NCBI GenBank assembly: GCA_037389465.1
Contig: JAZARR010000153.1
Coordinates: 3,457,001-3,521,000 of the forward strand
Source of the DNA: Baylisascaris procyonis
Taxonomy: Eukaryota; Nematoda; Chromadorea; Rhabditida; Ascarididae
Direction of reading: 5' to 3'
DNA length: 64,000 bases
Position numbers and translations under genes: made by a program
Notes under the pieces: generated by a model
The model's input: the letters and a program-made list of their open reading frames with translations, nothing else
What the model was told of the DNA's origin: nothing
Databases searched by the model: none
Shown here: in pieces, positions 36,983 to 49,105 of the stretch
Layout: each line of letters opens with the position of its first letter
Position numbering within the stretch: the first letter of the stretch is position 1

Positions 36983-38193
36983 AGGTGAATTCGGCTGGCA
37001 TCGGTGCGGATGGAACAAGTTCGAATCTCGCTGCCCTCTATGGGGAATTTATGAAGGCATATGAGAAAGAAGAGCTACAACAAGGCGGATATACGATTCA
37101 CGGGCCACATATTTTGGCACTCACTGAACTGATAGGCGAGACAATCAATATCAATAAGAGACTTGCAAAACTCAGGTTAGGAAAGGTTTCTTAAGAATGA
37201 TTCTGCTACAAATATACTCGGACTGTACTAGAGGGACTTTCTGCAAACTGCAGCTGAGTCCAGCGGGACACTTGACTTCCGGTAATGCTGAACCAAGCGC
37301 ATTTCCAGTGCGCTACCAATGAACTTATCGAAGCTATGGCGATGCAGGAAAGAAAAAAATCGAATCCTAAGCTGCAAGAAGCGACCAGGACACGAAATTT
37401 CTATCCCGAATCGCAATTCTCGTGCAACCACTTCATGAACCAAGAGCATTAGAGCGGAACCCTTAATTGCAGAATATTTGATTTGTTTCAAATGTGTTCT
37501 CATCCATCAACAGTTTCTCATGAAAGGTTTTTTCCTGCAACATCAAATAAGCGAGTTGATGAATACGCTTGGTTTTTGAAGTTTGTGCAGAATTGCAATG
37601 AATTCACTTAGAGATGGCTTAATGAAGAAAATAATAGTGTCTCATCTAATGAATTGAGTTGGACACTCGATCCACTCATCTATTTGCCCACAACATCAGG
37701 AACTACAGTGGCATGTTCAGTTCTTAAATATGTTTGATTAGTTACTGAAAGAAAAATGACCTTAAATGAAATATCCGCATCCAACTGAATTTTTTCTCGC
37801 TATACTATCACACCATCAACCCGTTAGGTGTTTTCATCTATCCTTTAATAAGCGCCATAGTGAGTCGACATTCAGCTTGATGTTAGTGTATTTGTAGTTT
37901 CAATAAGTTACATTGAATTAGTACTCCCTATATAATAATAGCCTCAAAACTGTGACGTATTGCAGAGAGCAAATAAATAAATGGATCTATGAAAACAGAG
38001 TTGAAGTTTTAAATAAGCAGTCGTTTTTTTTTTCAGTGGCTCGTCTAAACAACAAAATCAAGGTATGTTACTATATCTTATACCTAAATGTAACCATATT
38101 TGTGGGTATATGTTCTATACGATTCGTAGATAAATGCCATGTACGGTAAAAGTTGAGATGTTTTTTGCATTGTCTATTGGTTTGTAGATTTTC

Positions 38194-38287
<94 letters not shown>

Positions 38288-38610
38288 ATACAAGTTGTGA
38301 AATGCGTATCATGCAGTTGAATAATGCGAAAATTTAGAGATAGATTTTCACCCTCATTGAATAACAATTCGGAGATTTCATTTCTTTGCAGTGAATCATC
38401 AAAAATTTTGTTTTAGAGAATATATCAAATGCAGAGAGATCGTTCAATGCAATAACATTTTCGGATATGAACACCACTCTCAACAATGATTTGAAGTCGT
38501 TGAAAGAGCTCAATTATACATCACCATATGTGCTACCGGCACTGTCACTGCTTTCTGCACAATTGCAACAAATCAACGCTCATATTGAAAACCTTCAGAG
38601 TCGCCATTAA
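36983..38610 (+). CDS. Small helical protein, 3' three exons
   Basis: Exons 36983..37175, 38037..38062 (only 26 nt) and 38417..38610 join in phase. They give about 137 residues ending SAQLQQINAHIENLQSRH and stop. The first exon encodes NLAALYGEFMKAYEKEELQQ and a helical LTELIGETININKRLAKL; the last encodes LNNDLKSLKELNYTSP and a second heptad-like helix. No signal peptide or cysteines, so it is probably cytosolic or nuclear and part of a helical-bundle complex. The first listed exon lacks an ATG (it opens after TTTAG), so at least one 5' exon is missing. Family not recognised. Confidence 0.5.
38195..38284. repeat. AT dinucleotide microsatellite
   Basis: About 90 bp of (AT)n with one phase slip near 38231-38240. 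It lies inside the last intron of the small helical-protein gene. Confidence 0.95.
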
Positions 38611-38802
38611 ATTAAGTAAGTCAAATTTTTGTTTAACCTTTCGATCGCCGTGCCAAAATATTTTTATTTTTCATACCATAGGCCTATTGAGAAATGACTA
38701 GTAGTTTATGTAAATATTTTCGTATAATGATCTGTACAAGCAGAAAGTTCGATGCACTCACAGAAATTCTTCTCAAGGAAGTAACTGGAGGGCGATAATC
38801 GC

Positions 38803-38856
38803 TTACCTCAGAAGAAAATGCTTATAGGGCCTTATAAGCATTTTCTTCTGAGGTAA
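38803..38856. repeat. Perfect 24-bp inverted repeat, 6-nt loop
   Basis: 38803-38826 is the exact reverse complement of 38833-38856, separated by GGGCCT. The arms start TTACCTCAGAAG. Transcription in either direction would give a perfect short hairpin. It sits 193 nt after the stop of the small helical-protein gene. Confidence 0.95.
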
Positions 38857-39580
38857 AAACAAAGTTGCGGAACTTCCAAAAAAAAGCAACAAACAAAGCA
38901 ATAGAGAAGAGGAAAGGGCTAAGAAATGCTATACAATCACAAATCCACTGTTTACAAAACATTTATGGGGAAAATACGCAATTATGCAAGTGAACCTGCA
39001 GAAGAGTTTAACTCATAAGTTGGACATTATTGCTCAGACGGTAGAGATATAATTGGAGAAAGGGAGCAAATTACGATGATCTGACAAGACATATCCGACA
39101 ATTATCCACACACAGCGCTTCCTTCCGTTATTCTAAAGAATAAATGTTGACTATGAGAAAGAAACTCGTAGCAAAAGATTACTTTGCTCGATAAATTTTG
39201 CATATCAGAGATACTTCTAATGAAGCTAAAATAAAATAATTGACAGGGAACTTTATTCATGGATTTGTCGATGATTCTTTTCAAAGTATTCTAATTTCAG
39301 GATATCTGAATGAAATGAAATTCAGTGAGGGAACACAATGAACAATCGTTTCTACTGCGTTGGTGCATCAACAAGCGCAAGTTCTCATTTAATATTGATA
39401 TCTTCAGACTTCGAAGATATGTTTGTGATTATTTAAACCCATAAATGCACTATTAATTAAAAACATGAGATTATTTAAGAACTATGAGTGCAAAATAAAA
39501 TATAAAAATGAACAAGAAGATAGTGAAAATAGATCGTATTTGTAAAAAGGATATCCTAAGAAAAGAACAAAGACCTGAGA

Positions 39581-39660
39581 GGTGTACACGTTTCGGCCCT
39601 TATTCGTTTACGTGTGCACCGGAGTTATGCGCGGGCCATCATCAGAACGATACGCATAAC
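39581..39660. repeat. Two adjacent hairpins with complementary loops
   Basis: Hairpin one pairs 39581-39591 with 39610-39620 (11 bp, one mismatch). Hairpin two pairs GTTATGCG at 39624-39631 with CGCATAAC at 39653-39660. The loop of the first contains GGCCC (39595-39599) and that of the second GGGCC (39633-39637), so the loops can pair. On the minus strand the loops also read CTGATGA and, after the GGGCC, GAAA, the order seen in hammerhead ribozymes; a matching cleavage-site stem was not found. Confidence 0.6.
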
Positions 39661-39813
39661 CCTGTTAGTTAAATGATGAAAGGTTGTAATGTTAGTGAAA
39701 CAACACGATGTAAAGGGCAGCTAATAAGGGGACAGATAGAAGTAGAAAAGAAGACCTGGAAACGTAAAAGACGAGGAGTAGAATGAAGAAATACAACTGA
39801 AGTCGTAAAGGGA

Positions 39814-40017
39814 ACTATAGCTGGTGTCAATGTGAATATAATTAATATTATCGGTTAAAAGTAGATTACGAAAAACATGTCTACCTCATCTTCACGTTCC
39901 GGTTTTCTCCTTTTCTCAGTGACCGATCCTTGTGAGGCCAAACCTACGTTTCTCTTGCCACCAACTTCCATTGTTTATACGTTGTGTTGCTGCCGGGCGG
40001 ACTATAGCTGGTGTCAA
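39814..40017. mobile_element. Short insertion flanked by 17-bp direct repeats
   Basis: ACTATAGCTGGTGTCAA occurs at 39814-39830 and again at 40001-40017, with 170 bp between. This is the pattern of a short retroelement and its target-site duplication. No tRNA-like promoter or tail was recognised in the interior, so a simple local duplication is also possible. Confidence 0.4.
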
Positions 40018-41590
40018 CTTCCGTTGATTTCATATGCAGATTTTCGTAAATGAAGCAAAATAACAGCGCCTATGTGTTCCATATACAACAAAACGAATCA
40101 CTGCCTCACGAAATGACACACCTAAGTATTTCGATTATTTAAAGAGCATTATGTTAAAGCGGGAATGGTATCCACGAAATATACGAAGAATAGCGGGACG
40201 ATCGCCGTTGGCCTGTAAGGCATAAGCTTATACGCCAAAATGGAATCATGTGGGTGTGCCAAGCGCAGGGTCGAGATTGATCGAAAAAATAGTTGCGAGA
40301 GACATCGATAGAGAGTTACCGTCGATGAACCTATTGATGCCGAAAGGAACACTATCAGATAAAAGCAAGTAGATAGAGTGAACGCGAAAGAAAATTAAAG
40401 AGGCGTCAGATTAAAATCTACATGTTGAGGTAAAGTAATTAAACGCGGAAGGAATAGGGATATCTTTCGATACCCAGTGAAAAATAGATGGATAATGGGC
40501 AATGGTGGGTGGCTGAGAGAATTCAGCGCCATTGGAAGTGACGCATGCAATAAACGAAAATGCACAGCACAAATCCTGTCGATGCGCTGGTGCGATCGGT
40601 GGAAAAAACGTAAAGTGTGTTGGATATAGTATTAGGCTTAATGATAGAGATAGCATCAGTATTATTATACCACTAAATATGTGAGTGGTTTATATTGTAT
40701 TTACTCTTTGACATTATTACATTGGCAATAGCAGCTCCAGAAGTGTGTGGCATTGCGGTGGTGTATGAGGACAGATGCGCTGACGCTTTGAAACTTGCTC
40801 CACACCATATGAGTATGCCTGTGAAATGCTGTTTGCATCCTTTCTGCTGCTCTTTTTTGTCTCATTTCTTCATATCGTGTAGTACAATTGTTTCTGATTT
40901 CGTTGAGATATTCCAAGAAATTTTAGAGCTTTTCATACTTAACAAGCGATCACAACGAAATATCTGTGAACTTGGATTCTCCATGAAAAACCGTATTTAG
41001 CACGAAAGTTGCAAGCCAGGCTTCTCTGTGGATCACAGTATCGGGATTATTTCAGCTTAGGAAGGGTATTCGTAGTACTCTATGCATCAGAGTAAGGGTG
41101 GTTTAGGTTGAGCTTAAGAGGTTCACTGAAATTTCACCAATACTAGAATATTGCATCAGAGGGAAAAGCTACCGCGATCTCTGCGATGCTAGAATTTCTG
41201 CTTTCATCCGTACATTGATGCCCATCTAATTAGCAAAAAATGCTAAATTTTGTTTCTGTCGTCAGAATTTAAGTGCGGGCTTCTGAGCAAAAAAAAAAAA
41301 ACGAAACTTGACACAATAATTTACTAACATTTTTACATGGAAACATTTCAAAAATGCACTCTAGTATTATCAAATTTATATATAATCGAAGAAGTAAAGA
41401 AAAAAGAAATGTACAAACTTAATAGACAGAGGAAATGCTCGATACAATGTTTGCTACAAACAAGAAAAGAAACGGAAATTTTAAAGTCAGGAAATACGCC
41501 CAAAATATATGAAGGGCGATATGAGATTGCAGAGTTGTGAGATTATTCGTAAAAATTGGAATGAAAAGTGGAGGTTATGAATTTAGAGCG
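40018..41590. other. Intergenic, no gene recognised
   Basis: The plus-strand ORF at 40695-41000 starts with TTG and has a hydrophobic start followed by several cysteines, but no ATG or splice support. Nothing else is visible. Confidence 0.4.
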
Positions 41591-41599
41591 TTTAACAGC

Positions 41600-44500
41600 T
41601 TAAAAATTTTCATGTTTAGCTATCGACGCGATCTCCAAATCGAGCTTCAGCGATTCCTTTGCCAATAATTTCGTACGCTTATCCAGCACTTCTAATTCTT
41701 TCAATAATATTCTTCGTTGCAATTCTTCCAACTCACTCATCGGCATCGCTGTAAATATTTTTTTTTTCTGCTTATACATCACGAATTTACGAAGGATCAC
41801 TTCAAAATATTACTATCTTTCTAGAATGATGGTCTAAGAGTCAACAGAAAGGAAACCGAATTGAATTGCGTGGAGGAAATTCGATCTGCGCAAATTTAGT
41901 TCATCAATAAACGTATGAATATCAAATCGAAAAAGTTCACAGTTGTTTGAATAGTGTCGTATTCACTTCAGTATTTATATTGCCATATCACTTTACTCTA
42001 TCGTTGTTATATACGAACACAAAGTCAATAAATAATAAATTTAGATTATTAGAGGCCAAAGTAAATTTATTGCGTTATTTAAATTGAATGAGGTTTAAGC
42101 ACAGTTATGTTAACACCTCTAGGTGGAAACGGAAAAGCGCCCACTTCTTTCTGACTTTTCGACAATGCTTTTAAATAGACGGATATGCTTCAAAGCGTAT
42201 TTTATTCAGTTGAATTCTAAAAGGATTTCTTCTGTCATCTGAGCGTTCTAGAAAATTCAGAGGTCTGGTTTTGTTCAGCGGCTAATGTAAATATTGGACG
42301 CATAGACAAAGGGATCTCTGAGATGGTCCCTGTAAGGGATTTTTAGGATCAGCCATTTTACTAAGTTTCATGAATTTTCCGTCATAATGAAATACTGCAC
42401 AAAGAGCGTTTAATTTTATCAACAAATTCATGACAGGTCTTCAATTCGAAAAAAAAATGTTATTCTTTTTTGTGGTTCTATCTGCAAAATTCATCTCATT
42501 GGGAAAATACTTCGATCTATTCATTTTGAAAAGGGAAAATTTCGAAAGAGCCAATTCAATTGTGTCCGGTGGGAAAAAGCTGAGGTTACTGCGGTAGTAC
42601 AAGATTCGAATCCGCCAATTAAAAGTATCGCCAGATGAAGCTGGGCAAGGCGTCCAACAATTTATAAATGAAAATTTACCGGTTGTTCTTGATTTCGGCT
42701 CATCGAAATTGGGCCCGGACCGGGCAAACATTTCCCTCAGCATAATATCATCGGCGGTCTTGTTAAAGAGAACACCACGTGTATACATAAAATTGCACTG
42801 TGGTGGTGATGAGTTGGCCATGCTTTGTACCAGTTTTCGCTCCTTAAAGTGCTTTATAGTATGGGAAAGTTGTCAAATATTGAAGAAAACATTTGATCCC
42901 ATAATATTTAAAATTGCTTCTTTTCGTAATAATATAGAACTTGCCTTGAACTGAGATTAGTACAGGAAATAACTGTGCAATAGGAAAGTGCGGATTCCCT
43001 GCGGATCATGAGACAAAATTTTGGCGTTTTTTTTCTCAACGTATTTGATGTCTACATCAATCAGTGTTGTGGTTCTAATATGTCCGGGAACTTTTACCTC
43101 TGAATTTTGCATATAAGGTTATACTTATACAATTATAGTAATGATGGAGAGTAACCTCGACATCTTCAACCATTGCGTTATTGACGGCATCGACAAAAGC
43201 GTAGAGGAACTCGCCAGCTTCCTCACGTCCAAGATGGTGGCATGCGCTTGCATAGTTATTACGACTGCATCTTGCATAGCACTTCGTCATCCTATTAATG
43301 TTCAATGTTACCATCTGAGACCTCCGTACAATTGAATTTCAAATCACTAACGAATGAGAAGTAAAATTTTTGCAGAAATTTCTTGCGATGTGATGAGAGC
43401 CTTTCTTTTATGCTTAGTAAAATTATAATGCTTATAACATTTGCCTCACGATTTTCGCCTAACTCTTTTTGAAGTATGTTACTTTCAACAAATTTGCATA
43501 TTGTTTACCCGCAAGCCTCATTAGTTTTCCTTAGAATTGTAGCTAATTTCATTCCGTCTGCAGTTTTCTGAGAGTTCAATTCGATCGTTTTTGTTTCAAT
43601 TTCATCGTTGAGCCGATTTATATCACCGCATTGACGTTGGCATATCGATTTCACCGTCGAGCCTTCGTCCTCCATGCACTGCGAGAATTTTTTTGTCTCT
43701 GAAAGGCACACTTTAAACGCTTTGTATGCAAAGAATTACATTCAACTCCTGATTGCAATAAGTCTAGCATCGAAAGCTCCGTTAAAATCCCTCTGCATGA
43801 AGAAACAGGTCTAAGGACTTAAGTAATTGAGAGGATTTGTGGTAAGAATAATAAAGCGGCCCTTGAAAGAAACCAAGTTTCATGATAAAACAACTTGAGT
43901 TAGCAGATAAAGTATTCTCAAAATAGATTGTCTTCTATACCCAAAATGTATTCAGAAACCAGGAATTAAACCAAACGCCATAGTTGCCATCAATATTTCA
44001 GGTCCGAGATGTAGCAACGTTCATTTTCGAAGACAACAATAAAATTATGAAAAGCATGCAACTCTGTGTACTAAACTTTCAAAAATCTTCTCACAACCGA
44101 ACTGTGCGATGGCCAACCCTTCTTTTCCCGTCACTTTTTCGACCCCCTCAAATACGCTACCAGTTATATCAATCATCTCCTTGCTGAAAATCGACCCTCT
44201 CGCTGCAATCGACATTTGACTAAACCTACACACGACAACGGCCGCATATCTTACTAAATGGCAGGATTCGTTATTATTGCCAATTTAAATGAATACCATC
44301 ACAAATTTACCTTGCAGTTTTTCGCTTGAGCACATAATAGTCATGGAACGTAGACTAAACGGATTTGAATCGACACCACATTTAGCGACACATTCCCTTG
44401 CATCCGCAATAACGCTGAAATCATCGGTTAGCACAGTTCTGAAGCCAGTTTTATCAATGCTTTTTATCAATCACTTATACCCGTTGAAATTTTCGCCAAC

Positions 44501-45877
44501 AATTTGGCAGCATTCGCGCTATCATGTTCCACTAAAAAAGAAAAAATCCTATAAAATGCATTTTATAGCTCCTAATTGAAAAAAAAACGGTAAAATATGA
44601 ACCATCCGCGGCAATTCGATAAGGACTTTTTTGAAGGGATTATAAAGATGGTTCATTTGTAATGACAAAAATGGTTCGAACTATCATGTATAGGCTGAAC
44701 ATGTGGTTGGCTAGTAATGAGCCAATTATTTAATGCATAAAACATTCAAATGAGGTAACATACTTGCAAATGACATCCAAGTTGAGGAAATAACTCGCGA
44801 AATCAACCGTCCTCATAATGCTCAATTCCAGATCTTTTTTACGCACATCGATCATGCATCTTTTAAGGCAGCGATTTGAATTCACCACTTCATCGAACTT
44901 CTTTCGAAATGCTGGATGGCCATCTGCAATGAAGTTTTCACGTTAGATAGCATCAAAGAAGATGACCTTTTAGAATGTTTATTAAGTGCGATTTAATAAC
45001 ACAGATGTTGACTTAGAAATTTTGGAAAGCACTACACTTAGAAAAAATTCTGAGTATTTGAAAACGAAGCCTGCATAATAATCGCTGATATTAGGGGGGC
45101 TCTCAAGGATGTGTGCAAATGCTTGCCTTTCCGCTAGCTTGCATATTGAGGCGGGATCCACCTTTTCAAATGCAGTCTCAACTGCACTGGCAACCGAATT
45201 TTCACACTTAATGAAATTTGCATATTCACTCACCATCTTTAACTTAAACGCTTAAGAGACGAACAAAGTCCTACATAAACTTTGCATTTTTAAGACGTCA
45301 CTGCAGCCGTTCACTCAATTTGGAGAGTTATCACTGTAACGTTTATGCGATTTTATAACTTCGAAATTGAAATCACATGAGGAGCCATTTCGGCGCAATT
45401 TTATTCATTAAGGTGAAGTGATGTAAATTAAATTATATCAAATTAAATAATAGCATCATTAGTTGACTGCAGTTCATTGGTGGAATAAGACTAAAGACGC
45501 ACATCGCGAGGTGGCCTTTTCCTCTCAGTTTGATGAAAAAACTTCGTCGTAAGTGGATACAGAAGTTGCTCAGAAGCATTGCAGTATATACTGATCATCA
45601 CAGTTGTAAGAGATGCTCAATTTTACTCGGCGATTTATTTGCGTTGTCGGAAAATTGAAAATATTTGGAAGTTTTCGTGTATGTAAGATGCAACTAACAT
45701 TTCCTGTGAAGAAATATGAAGCACGATAAAGAGCTCATCTTTTATTTATTTATTGTTCTAAAACGATGAAAGTCAACATGTAATATGAAAAAGTAGAAAT
45801 CATTCGAATATCACGATCATCTTACCGGCCATAAACAGAAATACAACGCTGATAGCAAAAAATATATTAGCAGTCAT
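41600..45877 (-). CDS. Secreted cysteine-rich protein, CPG4-like
   Basis: Nine exons on the minus strand, 5' to 3': 45826..45877, 45038..45250, 44764..44923, 44311..44414, 44098..44202, 43509..43698, 43156..43291, 42680..42797, 41600..41748. Every junction is in phase and the total is 408 codons plus stop. Exon 1 encodes a signal peptide (MTANIFFAISVVFLFMA). The body repeats a C-x3-C motif four times (CLKRC, CVAKC, CQRQC, CYARC), each spaced from other cysteines (LDVIC, TIMC, NEAC, YASAC, VEC). This layout resembles the nematode chondroitin-proteoglycan CPG4-type module, so an extracellular or eggshell/cuticle role is possible but inferred. The last exon is different: a charged coiled coil starting SELEELQRRILLKELEVL. 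Alternative acceptors exist for exon 4 (44438). Junctions 5/6 and 7/8 use GTTGTG and GTTACT donors and are the least certain; exon 7 could instead be terminal. Confidence 0.65.
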
Positions 45878-48000
45878 AGTAGCAGGTGCAGGCAGAAATT
45901 GCCAACTGAAGTGCCCACTTCCCTTGCCGAGAATTAAATCTATTTCAACACAAGATGTGTAGCAAATCACTGCTTCCCTCTGGCGATTAAGGATGCCTTA
46001 TGTAGGGACGCACATACCTTTATCGAACTGGTTATGATCATAGGTCAAACGTAAATTGTCAAGCGCTGACAGCTGTGTGTTTGATTTATTGCACTTAACG
46101 TATCTCATTCGTGCGCTAAGAAAACAATCTAATGCGTATTAGAAGATGGGTGAAATTTTTCGATGAAATGAAACGGAAAGGACGAATATCGTAGAAAATT
46201 ATTAAGAGGAATGCCTAAAGAAATCAAATGATTAAATAATCGAATTCATCAGAAATAGTGCGATCGCATACAAAAAGATCACTTGCTATGTCCAACAGTT
46301 CGTGAACTTTGCTGTTCTTAAGTCGTCATCGGTTTTCTAGTCACTTCATGGACACAATTAATTCTGAAACATGTCACATTATTGATTAATGTTGACACGT
46401 CGAACACAATGCAAATCACTTCACCTCGAAAGGAATTTAAATTCAAAACTCATATTGCAAAAATCAATCTTCTTTGCCTGATTAAAAATTTTGGTGCTTT
46501 TTTGAAAGCGCTTGACTTCTCCTCTACTTGAAGGAAACTCCGAAGGAAAACTTCCAACTTTTGTCGAATTTTCCAAGATTTTTTCACTAAATATCTCCAA
46601 ATTAGGTGCACTGTGTTCTCACAAAACGTTAAATTGCACTTAACTTGGCAAGTTCATCGAGCCACAGTCCATTGACAATTTCTAAATTTCATGTAAATCG
46701 AAAGCGGGCGATTCTGCATTGTGGTGTGAATAAACGTTGTGTCTTTCTAGATTCAAGAATTGAGGACTCTTCTTGGTGGCAATGTGGAATTGAAAACAAA
46801 TGAGGGAATTTGCCTAACGTTCTAAAAGAGCAAAAAACTGTCATGTCGCCCACTTAGGAAATCTTCGAGTTATGTTGATGAGATTCACGCAATTCGAATA
46901 AACTTGGCGCTAATATACCTCTATGCATTAGAAACACTCCAATTTATTGAATGTTTGTATATTTGCATTCTCAGCGATAGTAACGAATCGATATCATTAC
47001 ACAGCTTCAAGAATTTTCAGCATATCCGTTGCTATATTTTCATGAGCGAAAACGTATGACGAGCTTTTATATGAAGCAGTTGTGAGGATAAGAAAACAAT
47101 GAGAGCTGTCTGGAGGAGTGAAAAGGTTTTGTGATGTAATGTTTAGCCGTGAAATTGTGTATTGCTCAAAGCTATATTCTAGAAATAGGCCTACAATACA
47201 ATCTTTTCTTTTGCTGTCACTGAAGTGCTCGAGTTGGCTCATATTCACGCAGATCGGTAGTTATGTCAGCCCTGACTATTCGCTGGTCAACGTAGATTCA
47301 TTTATTCATTTTCACAAAGTTAGCAGTTGGGAATGTTGTTAATGATAACGTCAATGATAATATGCAACGCTTTAATTTCATAAATCATGTTAGATAAGTG
47401 CATTGGTTTGCATTAGACGAATGAGGATAACGAGACCCGATAAAAAATATTTAGCAATTCGACGATGGGGAATCCCCATAAGCACTACCGCTGGCATTCA
47501 CATATTGCACGACTAGTTTGCAAATGTGTCACTGTGCATTAAATTTCAGCATTTCAATAAATGCAATTGAGTATGAAGTGGTTCTTTCAAAGATCGCTTA
47601 CTTTCCCACTCTTCAATTTATTCGCTTCCGTTAGTGTGATTTGCACTTCCTATAAAGTCGAAATGATGAAACGTTCAAAAATCAAATTTGCTCTTTTAAC
47701 GAAAAATAATTCATATAAGTGTTCGTGTTGAAATGGAATAGCAACGTTGAAAGAAAAAAATTGGAAATGTTTTCCCGATGTGGGGATTTTCACATGACAA
47801 TGTTCCTAACATTCTCATTCGGTTATACCAATACACACACATTCTTGCAAGATACATCATGTAACATTGGAAAATTGCGTTGCCTATAATGGCATGTGCT
47901 TATCCGAGCGGCGGGATTTAGAAAACGGTCGACTAGGTATATACGTTGAAAATAGGATCATTTCATAAAAGTGATTTTGACAATGACGATGCATTTGCAA
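45878..48000. other. Intergenic, no gene recognised
   Basis: Upstream region of the CPG4-like gene and beyond. ORFs at 46997-47248 (minus) and 47118-47342 (plus) overlap on opposite strands and neither has splice support. Confidence 0.4.
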
Positions 48001-48055
48001 GTTACATGCTTCTTGCTTTTGAAAATTAAATTTGAAACTTTTTTTTCACAGGCAA

Positions 48056-48584
48056 CGAAAGTATAATATCACTTGGAAGCACTTTGCTGAGGTACATGCA
48101 TGTCGCAGTTCATGTCTGGCACCGCGATTTTTCTACTTGAAAAAATTTTTGCTCGCTTAAATCATTTGAGCTTTTCAGAAGTTCCTTTTTGGGTTCATTT
48201 ATGTAAAGGTTGCAAAATAACATTGACTATTCCATATGCGAGGCATTATGATAACGACGATATTTTTCAACCACTACTGCTATATGCAACAAGCGATTAT
48301 TTGACGTTAGTACGAAGTCATACAAGATCTTCGGCTACAACGGTAATTGTAACTATCAGAAGGACGAATTGTCACGTTTGTTAGTGGAACTTTCATTCGT
48401 ATCAATAAACAACCTTCGGCCATTCAGGATGCTGCGAATTAATGAGAAGGCAACTCCACGTGATCAAACAATAAGAAAGTATCGCTGGGAACTGCAGTAC
48501 TCACAAATTGCACCAGTTTCAATGTACTCTTCAGCAAAAAAGAAGGATGCTAACAGGTTATGCAATATGACATATATATCATGA
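48056..48584 (+). CDS. Candidate exon region, unrecognised
   Basis: After a good acceptor (TTTTTTTTCACAG at about 48050) several plus-strand frames stay open to 48584. One reads FDVSTKSYKIFGYNGNCNYQ and continues to MYSSAKKKDANRL near 48550. Which frame is used, and where introns fall, could not be settled. It may be one exon of a gene or chance. Confidence 0.2.
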
Positions 48585-48844
48585 TAGCCTCGAATGATGA
48601 TGTTTGGTCGGTTATTTTTTTGATACATATTCGATTCTGCCATTTTAAAGTGAACTGATCGAAAATTATGAGTGGGAAAATTACAATTTTAATCGAGAAA
48701 ATTATATAAAGCCTGTATTTTACATCAGGATGAAGTGATGGAAATGAAAGGTCAGATGGAGATATGATCCTTCAAATTCGTTTTGCTTCATTTCGATTGT
48801 TTATTTTCACGGTTCGAAGGCATCAGCTGCTTTTTACAGTTTGC

Positions 48845-48845
<1 letters not shown>

Positions 48846-48897
<52 letters not shown>

Positions 48898-48922
48898 TAT
48901 ATATAAATATAAATATAATGAA

Positions 48923-48961
<39 letters not shown>

Positions 48962-49025
48962 ATATATATATATATATATATGTATTTATTTCTTTATTTA
49001 TTCATTATATTTATATTCATGTATA

Positions 49026-49067
<42 letters not shown>

Positions 49068-49105
49068 CTTATATATAAATTTGTTTATTTATTTATTTAT
49101 TTCAA
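48846..49105. repeat. AT-rich microsatellite palindrome
   Basis: (AT)n and AAAT/TTTA arrays are arranged as an inverted repeat. The stretch 48885-48960 ('ataagtatatataaatataa', then 'tataatgaataaataaa') is matched in reverse complement by 48982-49040. An (AT)n core lies at the centre and further (AT)n outside. It could extrude as a cruciform. Confidence 0.8.

Noticed and set aside
42441..42821. ORF read as a separate Myb/SANT-like gene together with 41600-41800
   Set aside because: The stretch upstream of the CCACAG acceptor at 42798 is not needed, and exons 42680..42797 and 41600..41748 fit in phase as the last two exons of the CPG4-like gene. Still possible, so noted there.
44500..44565. 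Exon-like minus-strand segment EHDSANAAKLLAKIST between exons 3 and 4 of the CPG4-like gene
   Set aside because: Its phase does not match the preceding exon (it would hit a stop), while exon 3 joins exon 4 directly in phase.
38195..49105. CRISPR-like or coding repeats in the AT arrays
   Set aside because: They are simple dinucleotide and tetranucleotide microsatellites with no spacers.
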